A stretch of DNA of 64,000 nt from DASYTH01 sp036002505 (GCF_036002505.1 NZ_DASYTH010000322.1:12182-76181), one strand, 5' to 3'; shown: positions 27,820-36,191, numbered from the stretch's first letter. The notes: generated by a model not told the origin, from the letters alone. A program made the numbers and translations.

Positions 27820-28190
27820 GCGACACCCCCGAAGCGGCCCCACGCCACGAAGCCGGCCAGGGCGAGATAGGCCAGGTTCGCCACGATCACCTTCGCCTCG
27901 TGCCGGCGGAGGTGGGTGACGATCGCGCCGATCATCAGCAGCACCAGACCGACGGCCGCCAGCGGCACCAGGACCGGCGCGATGCCGAGCGCGGCGGGCA
28001 GGATCAGGCCCACCGCCGCCAGGACCTCGAGGGCGCCGATGGCCTTGATGGCGTCGGCACTGAAGTCCTCGGCCCATCCTCCGCCGGGAGCAGCGGCCAG
28101 CTTCTCCTTGGACAGGATCAGCTTCAGGGCACCGCCGGCCAGGAAGGCCACGGCCAGCAGCCCCGCAATGATCCACAGAGCGATGTTCAT
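27816..28190 (-). CDS. DoxX-like integral membrane protein
   Basis: 124 residues with four predicted helices: 3-24, 48-68, 73-92 and 98-118. The first helix carries the LAGGALKLILSKEKL pattern typical of DoxX/DoxX-like (DUF4870-neighbour) small membrane proteins. It is divergent from an ECF41 sigma factor; small membrane or SnoaL partners are common near ECF41 genes, so it is a likely target of that sigma factor. A TGTCACC element lies upstream. The start lacks a clear Shine-Dalgarno. It is coupled to the broken SnoaL-like gene. Confidence 0.8.
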   Translation of the reverse strand: MNIALWIIAGLLAVAFLAGGALKLILSKEKLAAAPGGGWAEDFSADAIKAIGALEVLAAVGLILPAALGIAPVLVPLAAVGLVLLMIGAIVTHLRRHEAKVIVANLAYLALAGFVAWGRFGGVA

Positions 28191-28237
28191 ACCGGTACGA
28201 CGACGCAGCCCCGCGGGATGTGAGGCTCACACTTCGG

Positions 28238-28266
28238 CACGCTGTCCCGTCGAACTGGTGACACCA
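28238..28266 (-). promoter_or_regulatory. Candidate ECF41-type promoter in the DoxX/sigma intergenic region
   Basis: On the minus strand TGTCACC (28257-28263) is followed after about 15 nt by CGTG. This is close to the published ECF41 promoter pattern (TGTCACA at -35, CGTC at -10) but not identical. TGTCACC lies within the perfect odd palindrome TGGTGACACCA (28256-28266). Confidence 0.4.
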
Positions 28267-28282
28267 AGGGAGGGGCGACGCG

Positions 28283-29194
28283 ATGACCGATCCGGGCCTG
28301 GACGCGATCATGAGCGAGCGGCGCCGGCTGATCAATCTCGGGTACCGGCTCCTCGGCTCCCTGGCCGACGCCGAGGACGTCGTGCAGGAGACCTACGCCC
28401 GCTGGTACGCCATGTCTCCGGAGCAGCAGGACGCCATCGAAACCCCCGGCGCCTGGCTGACCACGGTCGCCAGCCGCATCTGCCTCGACCTGCTCGGCTC
28501 CGCCCGGGCCCGCCGGGAACGCTACGTCGGCGAATGGATCCCCGAGCCGCTGCCCGACCGCACAGAATGGATCAGCGCACGGTCCAGCGGCACCCCCGCC
28601 GACCCGGCTGACCGGATCACCCTCGACGAGTCCATCAACATGGCCTTCCTCGTCGTGCTCGAATCGATGACCCCGGCCCAACGCGTCGCGTTCATCCTGC
28701 ACGACGTGTTCCGCTACCCCTTCACCGACATCGCCGAGATCACCGGCCGCACGCCCGCCGCCTGCCGCCAACTCGCCACCTCGGCCCGCCGCCGCATCCA
28801 GGCCGCCCAGGCCCCCACAACCCCCGCCGTCCAGCGCGCCGACGTCGTCCGCGCCTTCAAACAAGCCTGGGAAGCCAAGGACATCGACGCCCTCATCAAC
28901 CTCCTCGACCCCGACGCCACCGCGACCGGCGACGGCGGCGGCCTCGCCGGCGCCTCCCTGCACCCCGTCGAAGGCGGCGAGCAGATCGCGCGCTACCTGG
29001 TCGGCCTCGCCAACCGGGGACCCGACAACGTGACGATCCTGGAACGCACGGTCAACGGCCAACCCGGCCTGGTAGCCCAGCAAGAAGGCGTCACCATCGG
29101 CGTGCTGGCGTTCGATGTCGCGGCCGACCGGATCAAGCACATCTGGGCGGTACTGAACCCCGAGAAGCTCCGGCCCTGGACCGGGATGCCCTGA
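28283..29194 (+). CDS. sigJ: ECF41-family RNA polymerase sigma factor (SigJ-like)
   Basis: 303 residues. Sigma region 2 spans about 10-80, region 4 about 125-185 (HDVFRYPFTDIAEITGRTPAACRQ), and a fused SnoaL-like C-terminal domain about 190-303 contains the DGGG and NPEKL motifs. A C-terminal SnoaL domain that tunes activity instead of an anti-sigma factor is the hallmark of ECF41. ATG is preceded by GGGAGG. The divergent DoxX-like gene and the broken SnoaL-like gene are probable regulon members. A short hairpin covers its stop. Confidence 0.92.
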   Translation: MTDPGLDAIMSERRRLINLGYRLLGSLADAEDVVQETYARWYAMSPEQQDAIETPGAWLTTVASRICLDLLGSARARRERYVGEWIPEPLPDRTEWISARSSGTPADPADRITLDESINMAFLVVLESMTPAQRVAFILHDVFRYPFTDIAEITGRTPAACRQLATSARRRIQAAQAPTTPAVQRADVVRAFKQAWEAKDIDALINLLDPDATATGDGGGLAGASLHPVEGGEQIARYLVGLANRGPDNVTILERTVNGQPGLVAQQEGVTIGVLAFDVAADRIKHIWAVLNPEKLRPWTGMP

Positions 29195-29211
29195 TGGCCG
29201 CCTTCAGGGCA
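29187..29211. terminator. Short hairpin between convergent sigma factor and RidA genes
   Basis: TGCCCTGA-N9-TCAGGGCA forms an 8-bp stem and includes the sigma-factor stop. The sequence equals the outer part of the 26-bp hairpin at 45322-45376 with its centre deleted, so the two belong to one family. Confidence 0.55.
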
Positions 29212-29217
29212 GTTGCG

Positions 29218-29598
29218 CTACCCGAGGACGGCGAGCGCGTCGATCTCGACCAGGAGGCCGGTGGGGAGTCCGACGTAGATGGTGGTGCGGGCCGGGTAGG
29301 GCTCGGTGAGGAACTTCTCGTACGCCGCGTTCATCTCGGCGAAGTGGGCGGTGTCGGTGAGGTAGATCCGGAACATGACCACGTCGTCGACGCTCGCACC
29401 GCCGGCCTCGAGGACGGCCAGCACGTTGCGCATGGACTGGGCGGTCTGCTCGGCGACGGTGCCGCCGACGATCTCGCCGGTCGCCGGGTCGGCCGGGATC
29501 TGGCCGGCCACCTGCAGGATGTTGCCCTTGCGGATGCCGGGTGACAGGGGCACCGGCACCGGCTTGGCACCCGGCACGTGGATCGCGGTCTTCGCCAT
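29218..29598 (-). CDS. ridA: RidA/YjgF family enamine/imine deaminase
   Basis: 126 residues, full-length RidA fold. Conserved segments are QVAGQIPADPATGEIVGG, SVDDVVMFRIYLTD (the Arg that binds the carboxylate) and EPYPARTTIYVGLPTG. RidA proteins hydrolyse reactive 2-aminoacrylate-type imines released by PLP dehydratases. That suits the nearby D-serine-dehydratase-like enzyme. ATG follows the IclR stop by 3 nt with GGAG inside the IclR 3' end, so it is the last gene of the kdgK-iclR-ridA operon. Confidence 0.92.
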   Translation of the reverse strand: MAKTAIHVPGAKPVPVPLSPGIRKGNILQVAGQIPADPATGEIVGGTVAEQTAQSMRNVLAVLEAGGASVDDVVMFRIYLTDTAHFAEMNAAYEKFLTEPYPARTTIYVGLPTGLLVEIDALAVLG

Positions 29599-29601
29599 GC
29601 G

Positions 29602-30360
29602 CTATCTCTCCTTCTCACCAGGGGACCAGCCGCACTCCGCCGAGGCCTTCGCGGCGGCGGCCAGCAGGTCCGGAACCAGGCCGAGCAAACCGTCCAGGTC
29701 GAGCAGCATCGTGGGCACCGACAATGACACCGCGGCCAGCACCTCGCCGCGGATACCCCGGATCGGCGCCGCGATGCAGTTGATGAAATTTTCGTGCTCG
29801 GCGTTGTCGACGGCGAACCCGCGCTCCGCCACCCGGGCGAGCTCGGCGCGGTACGCCTCGGGGCCGGTGATCGAGTTCGCGGTGCACGGCGGGTAGTCGA
29901 TCGACACGGCCACCGCGCGGCGCTCGGCCGGGGGCAGCGCGGCGAGCAGCACCTTGGCCACCGCGGTGCAGGACAGCGGCGCGCGCCGGCCGATCCGGGA
30001 GTACATGCGCACGTGGTGGCGGCTTTCGAACTTGTCGATGTAGACCACCTCGCCGCCCTCGTAGCTGGCCAGGTGCACGGTGTGCCCGGTGGCGGCGTTG
30101 AGATCGCGCAGCGCGGGCTCGACCAGGCGGCGCACGTCCCGCTCCTCCAGCGCGCGGTAGGCCAGGTCGAACAACGCGGTGCCGAGCCGGTAGTACCGCA
30201 CCCCGTCGCGCTGCACGAACCGGTGCACCTCGAGCGTCCGCAGCAGGCGCAGCACGGTCGACTTGTGCACCCCGGCGAGCTCGGCGAGCTGGTCGAGCGT
30301 GCGCGGGCCCTCGGCCAGCCCGGCCAGCACGGTCAGCGCCCGGTCCAGGCTCTGGCTCAC
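29602..30360 (-). CDS. IclR-family transcriptional regulator
   Basis: 252 residues: winged helix-turn-helix at about 1-65 (LDQLAELAGVHKSTVLRLLRTLE) and a GAF-like effector domain with the SCTAVAKVLLAALP segment typical of IclR. I chose GTG 30360 because it overlaps the kdgK stop (GTGA) and has GGAGG 8 nt upstream; an in-frame GTG at 30375 lies within that ribosome site. It lies between the sugar kinase and RidA genes. It probably represses the divergent catabolic operon through palindromes at 31351-31376, and the ligand may be a keto-deoxy acid or D-amino-acid product. Confidence 0.92.
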   Translation of the reverse strand: MSQSLDRALTVLAGLAEGPRTLDQLAELAGVHKSTVLRLLRTLEVHRFVQRDGVRYYRLGTALFDLAYRALEERDVRRLVEPALRDLNAATGHTVHLASYEGGEVVYIDKFESRHHVRMYSRIGRRAPLSCTAVAKVLLAALPPAERRAVAVSIDYPPCTANSITGPEAYRAELARVAERGFAVDNAEHENFINCIAAPIRGIRGEVLAAVSLSVPTMLLDLDGLLGLVPDLLAAAAKASAECGWSPGEKER

Positions 30361-31292
30361 CGGGACATCCTCCACGCCGCCCAGGTCCGCTCGTCCGCGT
30401 CGAGCAGCGCGGCCACCACCTCCGGCGGCAGCGGCGGGCCGACGTCCTCCCGGGTGCGCAACGCCGACGCCGCCCGCAGGTGCCCCGCCCGCAACCGGTG
30501 CCGCGGCGGCGCACCGTCCAGCAACGCCGCCAGAAACCCGGCGGCGAACGCGTCCCCGGCGCCGATCGGCTCCACCACGTCCATTCGCAAGGCCGGCTCG
30601 AACACCGGAGCCCGATCGCGCTCGATCAGCGTGGCCCCGTGCTCGCCCTGCTTCACCACCAGCATCTCCGGTCCCGTGAGGACGGTCCGAATCCGTTGTG
30701 GCTCAGCCGTTCCCCATACTTCTGACGCCTCGTCCGCACCCACGAACACGATGTCCGCCGCGTTCGCCAGCTCGGCCAGCACCGCGCGGTCCCGGCCGGC
30801 CCACAGCGCCGGCCGCCAGTTCACGTCGAACGAGATCCGGTGGCTGCGCCGGGGCATCGCGAACAGCGCCCGCATCAACGCCAGGCAGCTCTCCGACAGC
30901 GCGGGCGTGATCCCGCTGGTGTGTACCAAGTGGACACCGTCGAAGTCGATCCGGTCGAGCACCTCCGGCCCCAGGCACGAGGCCGCGGAGCCGGTCCGGT
31001 AGTACCGCACCGTGCCGGATTCCTTGAGGTACAAGCCGGTCTGCCGCCCGGGGTCGACCACGACGCCGGACACCTCGACGCCGGCCGCCGCCACCTCGGC
31101 CACCACGGCCCGGCCGAGCGCGTCATCACCGACCGCGCTGACCCACGCGACGGGCACCCCGAGCCCGGCCAGGTGGCAGGCCACATTGGACTCCGCGCCG
31201 CCGACCGCCCGGCTCCAGGTCCGCGCCCGGTCCGGCGGTCCCTCGGGGAGGAACATCGCCATGGACTCACCCAGGCACAACACCCGTACCAC
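30357..31292 (-). CDS. kdgK: PfkB-family sugar kinase, probably 2-keto-3-deoxygluconate kinase
   Basis: 311 residues of ribokinase/PfkB fold. The N-terminal GESMAMF, the VGGAESNVACHLAGLG substrate motif and the C-terminal anion-hole motif PIGAGDAFAAGFL with the catalytic Asp are all present. KDG kinase is inferred because a KDPG-type aldolase is encoded in the divergent operon: KDG is phosphorylated to KDPG and then cleaved to pyruvate and glyceraldehyde 3-phosphate. GTG start with GGGAGCG upstream. First gene of its operon; divergent from the D-amino-acid gene at 31355. Confidence 0.88.
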   Translation of the reverse strand: MVRVLCLGESMAMFLPEGPPDRARTWSRAVGGAESNVACHLAGLGVPVAWVSAVGDDALGRAVVAEVAAAGVEVSGVVVDPGRQTGLYLKESGTVRYYRTGSAASCLGPEVLDRIDFDGVHLVHTSGITPALSESCLALMRALFAMPRRSHRISFDVNWRPALWAGRDRAVLAELANAADIVFVGADEASEVWGTAEPQRIRTVLTGPEMLVVKQGEHGATLIERDRAPVFEPALRMDVVEPIGAGDAFAAGFLAALLDGAPPRHRLRAGHLRAASALRTREDVGPPLPPEVVAALLDADERTWAAWRMSR

Positions 31293-31350
31293 GCCCGCTC
31301 CCTGATTGACTGGCCTCGGGAAGGGATGCTAGACACGATGAGTCACATAG

Positions 31351-31376
31351 TGCAATGAGCGTTGCAGATTACGCAA
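31351..31376. promoter_or_regulatory. Overlapping palindromes, candidate IclR operator
   Basis: TGCAA-N6-TTGCA (31351-31366) overlaps TTGC-N7-GCAA (31362-31376). They lie at the start of the plus-strand catabolic operon and about 60 nt from the divergent kdgK start. IclR-type operators are short AT-flanked palindromes of this kind, so the adjacent IclR is the likely ligand. Confidence 0.45.
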
Positions 31377-32698
31377 TGGAGATACCGGTGGTCGAACCCG
31401 GTCGTATCGACAAGGACGCCGTCGCGGCGCTTCAGTCCGAGCGGATCGACTGGCGTTTCAAGGGTTTGCCGGCCGCCGCCCAGGGCCTGACGGTGGCGGA
31501 GGCGGTCGAGCGGCGGCTCAACCTGTTCCGCGACGGCTTCCTCGGGCCACTCGTCGTGCTCGACGCGCCGGCCCTCGAGCACAACCTCACCACCATGGCG
31601 AACTGGTGTGCCGCCACAGGAGCCGCGCTCGCCCCGCACGGCAAGACCACGATGGCGCCGCAGCTCTTCGCCCGCCAGTTCGAGCTCGGCGCCTGGGCGA
31701 TGACCACCGCCAACGCCAGCCAGCTCCGGGTCTACCGGGCGTTCGGGATCAACCGGATCGTGCTGGCCAACCAGTTCCTCGACCCGGCCGGCCTGCGCTG
31801 GCTCGCCGCGGAACTCGACCGCGACCCGGATTTCGAGTTCTGCTGCTGGGTCGATTCCGAGCGCGGCGTCATGCAGATGGACGAGACACTGCGCCGGGTC
31901 AAGGCGCGGCGCCCGGTGAACGTGCTCGTGGAACTGGGCGCCCCGGGCGGGCGCACCGGCGTACGGGACGTCCGCACCGGTTTGTCGCTGGCCTTTGCCG
32001 TGTCGGCCAGTCCTGCGCTGCGGCTGGTCGGTGTGGCCGGTTATGAAGGCGCGATCGCCAAAACCGCCTCCCACGACGGACTGTCCACAGTGGAGGCGTA
32101 CCTGGCCCGGCTCCGCGAGCTGGTGGTCGCCACGGCCGGCCACGGCTTGTTCGACGGGCTCGACCGGGTGATCGTCACGGCCGGCGGCAGCTCGTTCTTC
32201 GACCTGGTGGCGGACGCGTTCACGGCACCGTGGCCGGACGGGCTGCCGGTGCTCCCGGTGCTGCGCAGCGGCGCGTACGTCACGCACGACGACGGCTTCT
32301 ACCGCCGCACCTCCCCGCTGGGCGAGACCACGCGGATCGCCGGCGCGCCGCCGCTGCGGTCCGCCCTGCGGGCCTGGGCACAGGTCACCTCGCGGCCCAC
32401 CGCCGACCTGGCGCTGCTCACCATGGGCAAGCGGGACGTCCCGTACGACCTGGACTTCCCGATGCCGCAACGGATCCGGCGACCGGACGGGGTGGCACCG
32501 CTGACCGGCTGCGAGGTCACCGCGCTGAACGACCAGCACACGTTCCTCAGGCTCGGCCGGGACGCCGGCGTCGAGGTGGGCGACTGGATCGGGTTCGGCC
32601 TGTCCCACCCGTGCACGACGTTCGACAAGTGGCAGCTGATCCCGGTGGTCGACGCGGACGGCGAGACCGTGGTGGACCTCATCCGCACCTACTTCTAG
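31355..32698 (+). CDS. PLP enzyme of the D-serine dehydratase/D-threonine aldolase (DSD1) family
   Basis: 447 residues, alanine-racemase-like N-terminal barrel. The PLP lysine is Lys97 in APHGKTTMAP, and the C-terminal HPCTTFDKW (His418, Cys420) provides the zinc ligands of DSD1-type D-serine dehydratases. Probable reaction: elimination of D-serine or another D-hydroxy-amino acid to a keto acid and ammonia, or D-threonine cleavage. No Shine-Dalgarno is evident. An in-frame ATG at 31376 is an alternative start that would leave the palindromes in the leader. The D-aminoacylase gene follows after 9 nt. Confidence 0.85.
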   Translation: MSVADYAMEIPVVEPGRIDKDAVAALQSERIDWRFKGLPAAAQGLTVAEAVERRLNLFRDGFLGPLVVLDAPALEHNLTTMANWCAATGAALAPHGKTTMAPQLFARQFELGAWAMTTANASQLRVYRAFGINRIVLANQFLDPAGLRWLAAELDRDPDFEFCCWVDSERGVMQMDETLRRVKARRPVNVLVELGAPGGRTGVRDVRTGLSLAFAVSASPALRLVGVAGYEGAIAKTASHDGLSTVEAYLARLRELVVATAGHGLFDGLDRVIVTAGGSSFFDLVADAFTAPWPDGLPVLPVLRSGAYVTHDDGFYRRTSPLGETTRIAGAPPLRSALRAWAQVTSRPTADLALLTMGKRDVPYDLDFPMPQRIRRPDGVAPLTGCEVTALNDQHTFLRLGRDAGVEVGDWIGFGLSHPCTTFDKWQLIPVVDADGETVVDLIRTYF

Positions 32699-32707
32699 GA
32701 GTCCATT

Positions 32708-34288
32708 GTGGACATCACGATCCGCGGCGGCACCGTGGTCGACGGCACCGGCGCACCCGGTTTTCAAGCGGACGTGGGAATCCGGGACGGGCTGATCGAG
32801 GAGATCGGCACCGTGCCGACCGCCACCCGGGTGATCGACGCCGCCGGTCTGGTGCTGGCGCCCGGGTTCATCGACATGCACGCCCATTCCGACATCCAGA
32901 TCCTGGCGAACCCCGACCACCTGGCCAAGGTCGCGCAGGGTGTCACGCTGGAGGTGCTCGGCCAGGACGGGCTGTCCTACGCGCCGGTCGACGACACCAC
33001 GCTGGAGACGCTGCGCACCCAGCTCGCCGGCTGGAACGACGACCCGCCGGGGTTCGACTGGAGCTGGCGCACCGTCGGCGGATACCTCGACCGGCTGGAC
33101 GGCGGGATCGCGGTGAACGCCGCGTACCTCCTGCCGCAGGGCACGATCCGGATGCTCGCGGTCGGCTGGGCGGACCGGCCGGCCACCGAGTCCGAAATGG
33201 ACACCATGCGCGCGCTGGTGGCCACCGGCATGGCCGAGGGCGCGCTGGGCCTGTCCTCCGGGCTGACCTACACGCCGGGCATGTACGCCGGCACCGAGGA
33301 GCTGGTCGAGCTGTGCACGGTCGCCGGAAACCTGGGCGGGTACTACAGCCCGCACCATCGCAGCTACGGCGCCGGCGCGATCGACGCCTACGCCGAGATG
33401 ATCGAGGTGTCCCGGCGCTCCGGCTGCCCGGTGCACCTGACCCACGCCACGCTCAACTTCCCGGTCAACACCGGCCGCGCCGGCGAACTGCTCTCGTTGG
33501 TGGACAAGGGGATCGCGGACGGCGTCGACATCTCCCTGGACACCTACCCGTACCTGCCCGCCTCCACCTACCTCTCGGCGCTGCTGCCGAGCTGGGCCTC
33601 CGAAGGCGGCCCGGCGGCCACGCTCGCCCGGTTGTCCGATGTGGACCTCCGGGAGCGGATCCGGGTCGACCTCGAACTGCACGGCTCCGACGGGCTCAAC
33701 GGCGTGCCGGTGGACTGGAGCTGGGTCGAGATCAACGGTGTGCGCCTGCCGGAGAGCGCCGGTCTGGTCGGGCAGACCATCGCCGAGTCCGCGCGCCGGG
33801 CCGGCCGCCCACCGATCGAGTTCTTCTTCGACACGCTGATCGCCGAGCGGCTCGGCACCACCTGCCTGATGCACGTCGGCAACGAGGAGAACGTCCAGGC
33901 GATCATGCGGCATCGGGTGCACACCGGCGGCAGCGACGGGTTGCTGGCCGGCGCGCGGCCCCATCCCCGGGCCTGGGGCACGTTCCCGCGCTACCTCGCC
34001 CGCTACGTCCGGGAGCTGGGCGTGCTCGGGTTGGAGGAGTGCGTCGCGCACCTCACCGGCCGGCCGGCGAAGCGCCTCAAGCTTCCCGACCGCGGGTTCC
34101 TCCGCGAGGGGTACCGCGCCGACCTCGTGCTGTTCGACCCGGCCACGGTCGCCGACCGGGCCACGTTCGACAACCCGAAGCAGCCCGCGGCCGGCATCCC
34201 GTACGTGCTGGTGAACGGCACCCCGGTGATCGACGACGGGCGGCACACCGGCGCGCTGCCCGGCCGCGCGATCCGCCGGGCCTCCTGA
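32708..34288 (+). CDS. N-acyl-D-amino-acid deacylase (D-aminoacylase)
   Basis: 526 residues, amidohydrolase fold. Landmarks are GFIDMHAHSD (metal His pair), GLSSGLTYTPG, THATLN and the late GSDGLL, with a C-terminal b-sandwich carrying the ADLVLFDP motif. The order fits D-aminoacylases and N-acyl-D-glutamate deacylases. It releases free D-amino acids from N-acyl forms for the PLP enzyme upstream. GTG start with GGAG 7 nt before it. It overlaps the aldolase start by one base (TGATG), so both are coupled. Confidence 0.92.
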   Translation: MDITIRGGTVVDGTGAPGFQADVGIRDGLIEEIGTVPTATRVIDAAGLVLAPGFIDMHAHSDIQILANPDHLAKVAQGVTLEVLGQDGLSYAPVDDTTLETLRTQLAGWNDDPPGFDWSWRTVGGYLDRLDGGIAVNAAYLLPQGTIRMLAVGWADRPATESEMDTMRALVATGMAEGALGLSSGLTYTPGMYAGTEELVELCTVAGNLGGYYSPHHRSYGAGAIDAYAEMIEVSRRSGCPVHLTHATLNFPVNTGRAGELLSLVDKGIADGVDISLDTYPYLPASTYLSALLPSWASEGGPAATLARLSDVDLRERIRVDLELHGSDGLNGVPVDWSWVEINGVRLPESAGLVGQTIAESARRAGRPPIEFFFDTLIAERLGTTCLMHVGNEENVQAIMRHRVHTGGSDGLLAGARPHPRAWGTFPRYLARYVRELGVLGLEECVAHLTGRPAKRLKLPDRGFLREGYRADLVLFDPATVADRATFDNPKQPAAGIPYVLVNGTPVIDDGRHTGALPGRAIRRAS

Positions 34289-34911
34289 TGGATCTGCTCG
34301 CGGAGCTGCGGGCCCGGCGCGCGCTGTGCATCGTGCGCGCCCCGGCCATCCCGGATCCGGTGGGCCTCGCCGGCACCCTCGTCGACGCCGGGCTGCCGCT
34401 CGTGGAGTTCTCCCTGACCACACCGGACGCCCTCAACCTGATCGAGCTGGCGTCCACAGTGGACGGAGTGCTGCTCGGCGCGGGCACCGTGCTCACCGCG
34501 GCGGCGGCCCGGGACGCGATCTCGGCCGGCGCCCGGTTCCTGCTCACCCCCGGCGTCCGGCCGGACGTCGCCGTCGAAGCGCTTCGACTGGGCGTCCCGG
34601 TGGTGCTCGGCGCGATGACCCCGACCGAGGTCGCCGCCGCGCTCGACGCCGGCAGCACCGCGGTCAAGGTGTTCCCGGCCGCCCGGCTCGGCCCGGCCTA
34701 CGTCAAGGATCTCCTCGGCCCGTTCCCGGGTACCCCGCTGGTGATGACCGGTGGCCTGCACACCGGAAACGCGGCCGAATACCTGGCCGCGGGCGCCCTC
34801 GCCGTGACCGCGGGCAGCGGCGTCGTCGCCCCGGCGCTCGCCGCGGAATCCCGGTTCGCCGAGATCCGCACTCGGGCCACCGAATTCGTCGAAGCGCTTC
34901 GACAACCATGA
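34288..34911 (+). CDS. eda: KDPG/KHG aldolase
   Basis: 207 residues, class I (Schiff-base) aldolase barrel. Visible: CIVRAPAIPD near the start, the Glu of PLVEFSLTTP, the GAGTVLTAAAARDAI phosphate loop, TPGVRPDV and the Schiff-base lysine in STAVKVFPA. It cleaves 2-keto-3-deoxy-6-phosphogluconate and, in many homologues, 4-hydroxy-2-oxoglutarate to pyruvate. The latter activity would suit amino-acid catabolism. It is coupled on both sides (TGATG before, ATGA after). The divergent sugar kinase probably supplies its substrate. Confidence 0.93.
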   Translation: MDLLAELRARRALCIVRAPAIPDPVGLAGTLVDAGLPLVEFSLTTPDALNLIELASTVDGVLLGAGTVLTAAAARDAISAGARFLLTPGVRPDVAVEALRLGVPVVLGAMTPTEVAAALDAGSTAVKVFPAARLGPAYVKDLLGPFPGTPLVMTGGLHTGNAAEYLAAGALAVTAGSGVVAPALAAESRFAEIRTRATEFVEALRQP

Positions 34912-35942
34912 CCAGCGTGTACATCGGCGCCTTCGGCCGCGACCTCGACGTCGCCACCGCCGACCCGGACACCGGCGCGCTGACCGTCACCGGCACCGTG
35001 CCCGACGTCCCCGACGCCTCGTTCCTCGCCGTCTCCCCGGATCGCCACACCCTCTACGCCACCAACGAGCTGGCACGCGACGGCACCGTCACCGCCCTCG
35101 ACATCCACGATCCGCAGCACCCGGTGGTCCTGAACCATGCCCCGGCCGGCGCCGCCCCCACCCACCTGAGCGTGCACCCCAGCGGCCGCTACCTGCTCAC
35201 CGCCAACTACGGCGACGGCACCGTGGCCGTGCACCCGCTCCTCCCCGGCGGTGCGCTCGGCGAACCCACAGACCTGGTGCAGCACAACGGGACCGAGCCA
35301 CACGCCCACCACGTGGTCACTGATCCCAGCGGACAGTGGGTCCTCGCCACCGACCTCGGCGCCGACTCGGTCCTCGTCTACCGCCTCACTCTCGACAACG
35401 GCAGACTCGCCCTGCACCAACGGTTCCACCTGCCACCCGGCGCCGGCCCCCGCCACCTCGCCTTCCACCCGCACGGCCGGCACACCTACCTCCTCGGCGA
35501 GCACCGCTCCGAGATCACCGTCGCCACCTGGGACCCCACCACCGGCACGCTCACGGCCACGTCCGTCGTCCCCACCACCTCCGCCACCAACGCCCCCGCC
35601 GAGATCGCCATCACCCGCGACGGCAAGCACCTCTACGCCTCCAACCGCGGCGAGAACACCATCGCGCACTTCACCATCCACGACGGCGGTGCACGCATTG
35701 CCCACGTCGCCTCCACCCCCACCGACGACTGGCCGCGCCACTTCAACCTCAGCCCCGGCGAACGCTTCGTCTACGTCGCCAACCAGCGCGCCGGCACCAT
35801 CACCCAGCACCCCCGCGACCCCGACACCGGCCACCTCTCCCCCGCGGTCGCCGCCACCCGCGTCGACAACGTGGCCGTCATCGCATTCCTTGAGCCACCA
35901 CCCCCACACGGCCGTATGCCGGCGGCCGAGCAGGTGATGTGA
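34908..35942 (+). CDS. Lactonase family protein (6-phosphogluconolactonase-like b-propeller)
   Basis: 344 residues forming a seven-bladed propeller of the YbhE/Pgl type. Repeated blade motifs are visible (LSVHPSGRYLLTANY, HHVVTDPSGQWVLATDL, HLAFHPHGRHTYLL, IAITRDGKHLYASNRG, NLSPGERFVYVANQ), with His and Arg residues typical of the lactonase family. It likely opens a sugar-acid lactone so the acid can enter the kinase and aldolase steps. ATG overlaps the aldolase stop (ATGA). Last gene of the operon; no signal peptide. Confidence 0.9.
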   Translation: MTSVYIGAFGRDLDVATADPDTGALTVTGTVPDVPDASFLAVSPDRHTLYATNELARDGTVTALDIHDPQHPVVLNHAPAGAAPTHLSVHPSGRYLLTANYGDGTVAVHPLLPGGALGEPTDLVQHNGTEPHAHHVVTDPSGQWVLATDLGADSVLVYRLTLDNGRLALHQRFHLPPGAGPRHLAFHPHGRHTYLLGEHRSEITVATWDPTTGTLTATSVVPTTSATNAPAEIAITRDGKHLYASNRGENTIAHFTIHDGGARIAHVASTPTDDWPRHFNLSPGERFVYVANQRAGTITQHPRDPDTGHLSPAVAATRVDNVAVIAFLEPPPPHGRMPAAEQVM

Positions 35943-35993
35943 CCGCGCACGATCGTGACCGTCCGCTCGACCCATTGCTTGGCGATTCAACCG

Positions 35994-36191
35994 TCACCTG
36001 AACTGATCCCACCGCTCATACGGAACGTGTGCCCGCACAAATCCTTCGTATGTGCCGGGTCGCTCAAAAGGCGGTTTCGCACCGGCCGACCCACCTGCAT
36101 GCTGGACCAGGTCGACCACGTCGCGCGTATTGATCCAATAGTGAGGGGAATCGATGAGTACTGCCAACACGTCCGGCTCGTGGCCGTCCAT
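35994..36191 (-). CDS. Possible small protein (65 aa), antisense at the 5' end of the anchor/LTD gene
   Basis: A minus-strand frame from ATG 36191 to the stop at 35994 encodes a peptide with natural composition (His, Tyr, Trp, Asn, Phe, Asp spread along it; for example LIDSPHYWINTRDVVDLV). It overlaps the first 38 nt of the plus-strand gene at 36154. No homologue is recognised and no strong Shine-Dalgarno is seen. It may be the remnant of a larger gene whose start was replaced. Confidence 0.3.
   Translation of the reverse strand: MDGHEPDVLAVLIDSPHYWINTRDVVDLVQHAGGSAGAKPPFERPGTYEGFVRAHVPYERWDQFR

Noticed and set aside
31343..34423. 1026-codon minus-strand open frame
   Set aside because: Antisense to the PLP enzyme and D-aminoacylase, whose motifs are clear; low-complexity translation with no recognisable family.
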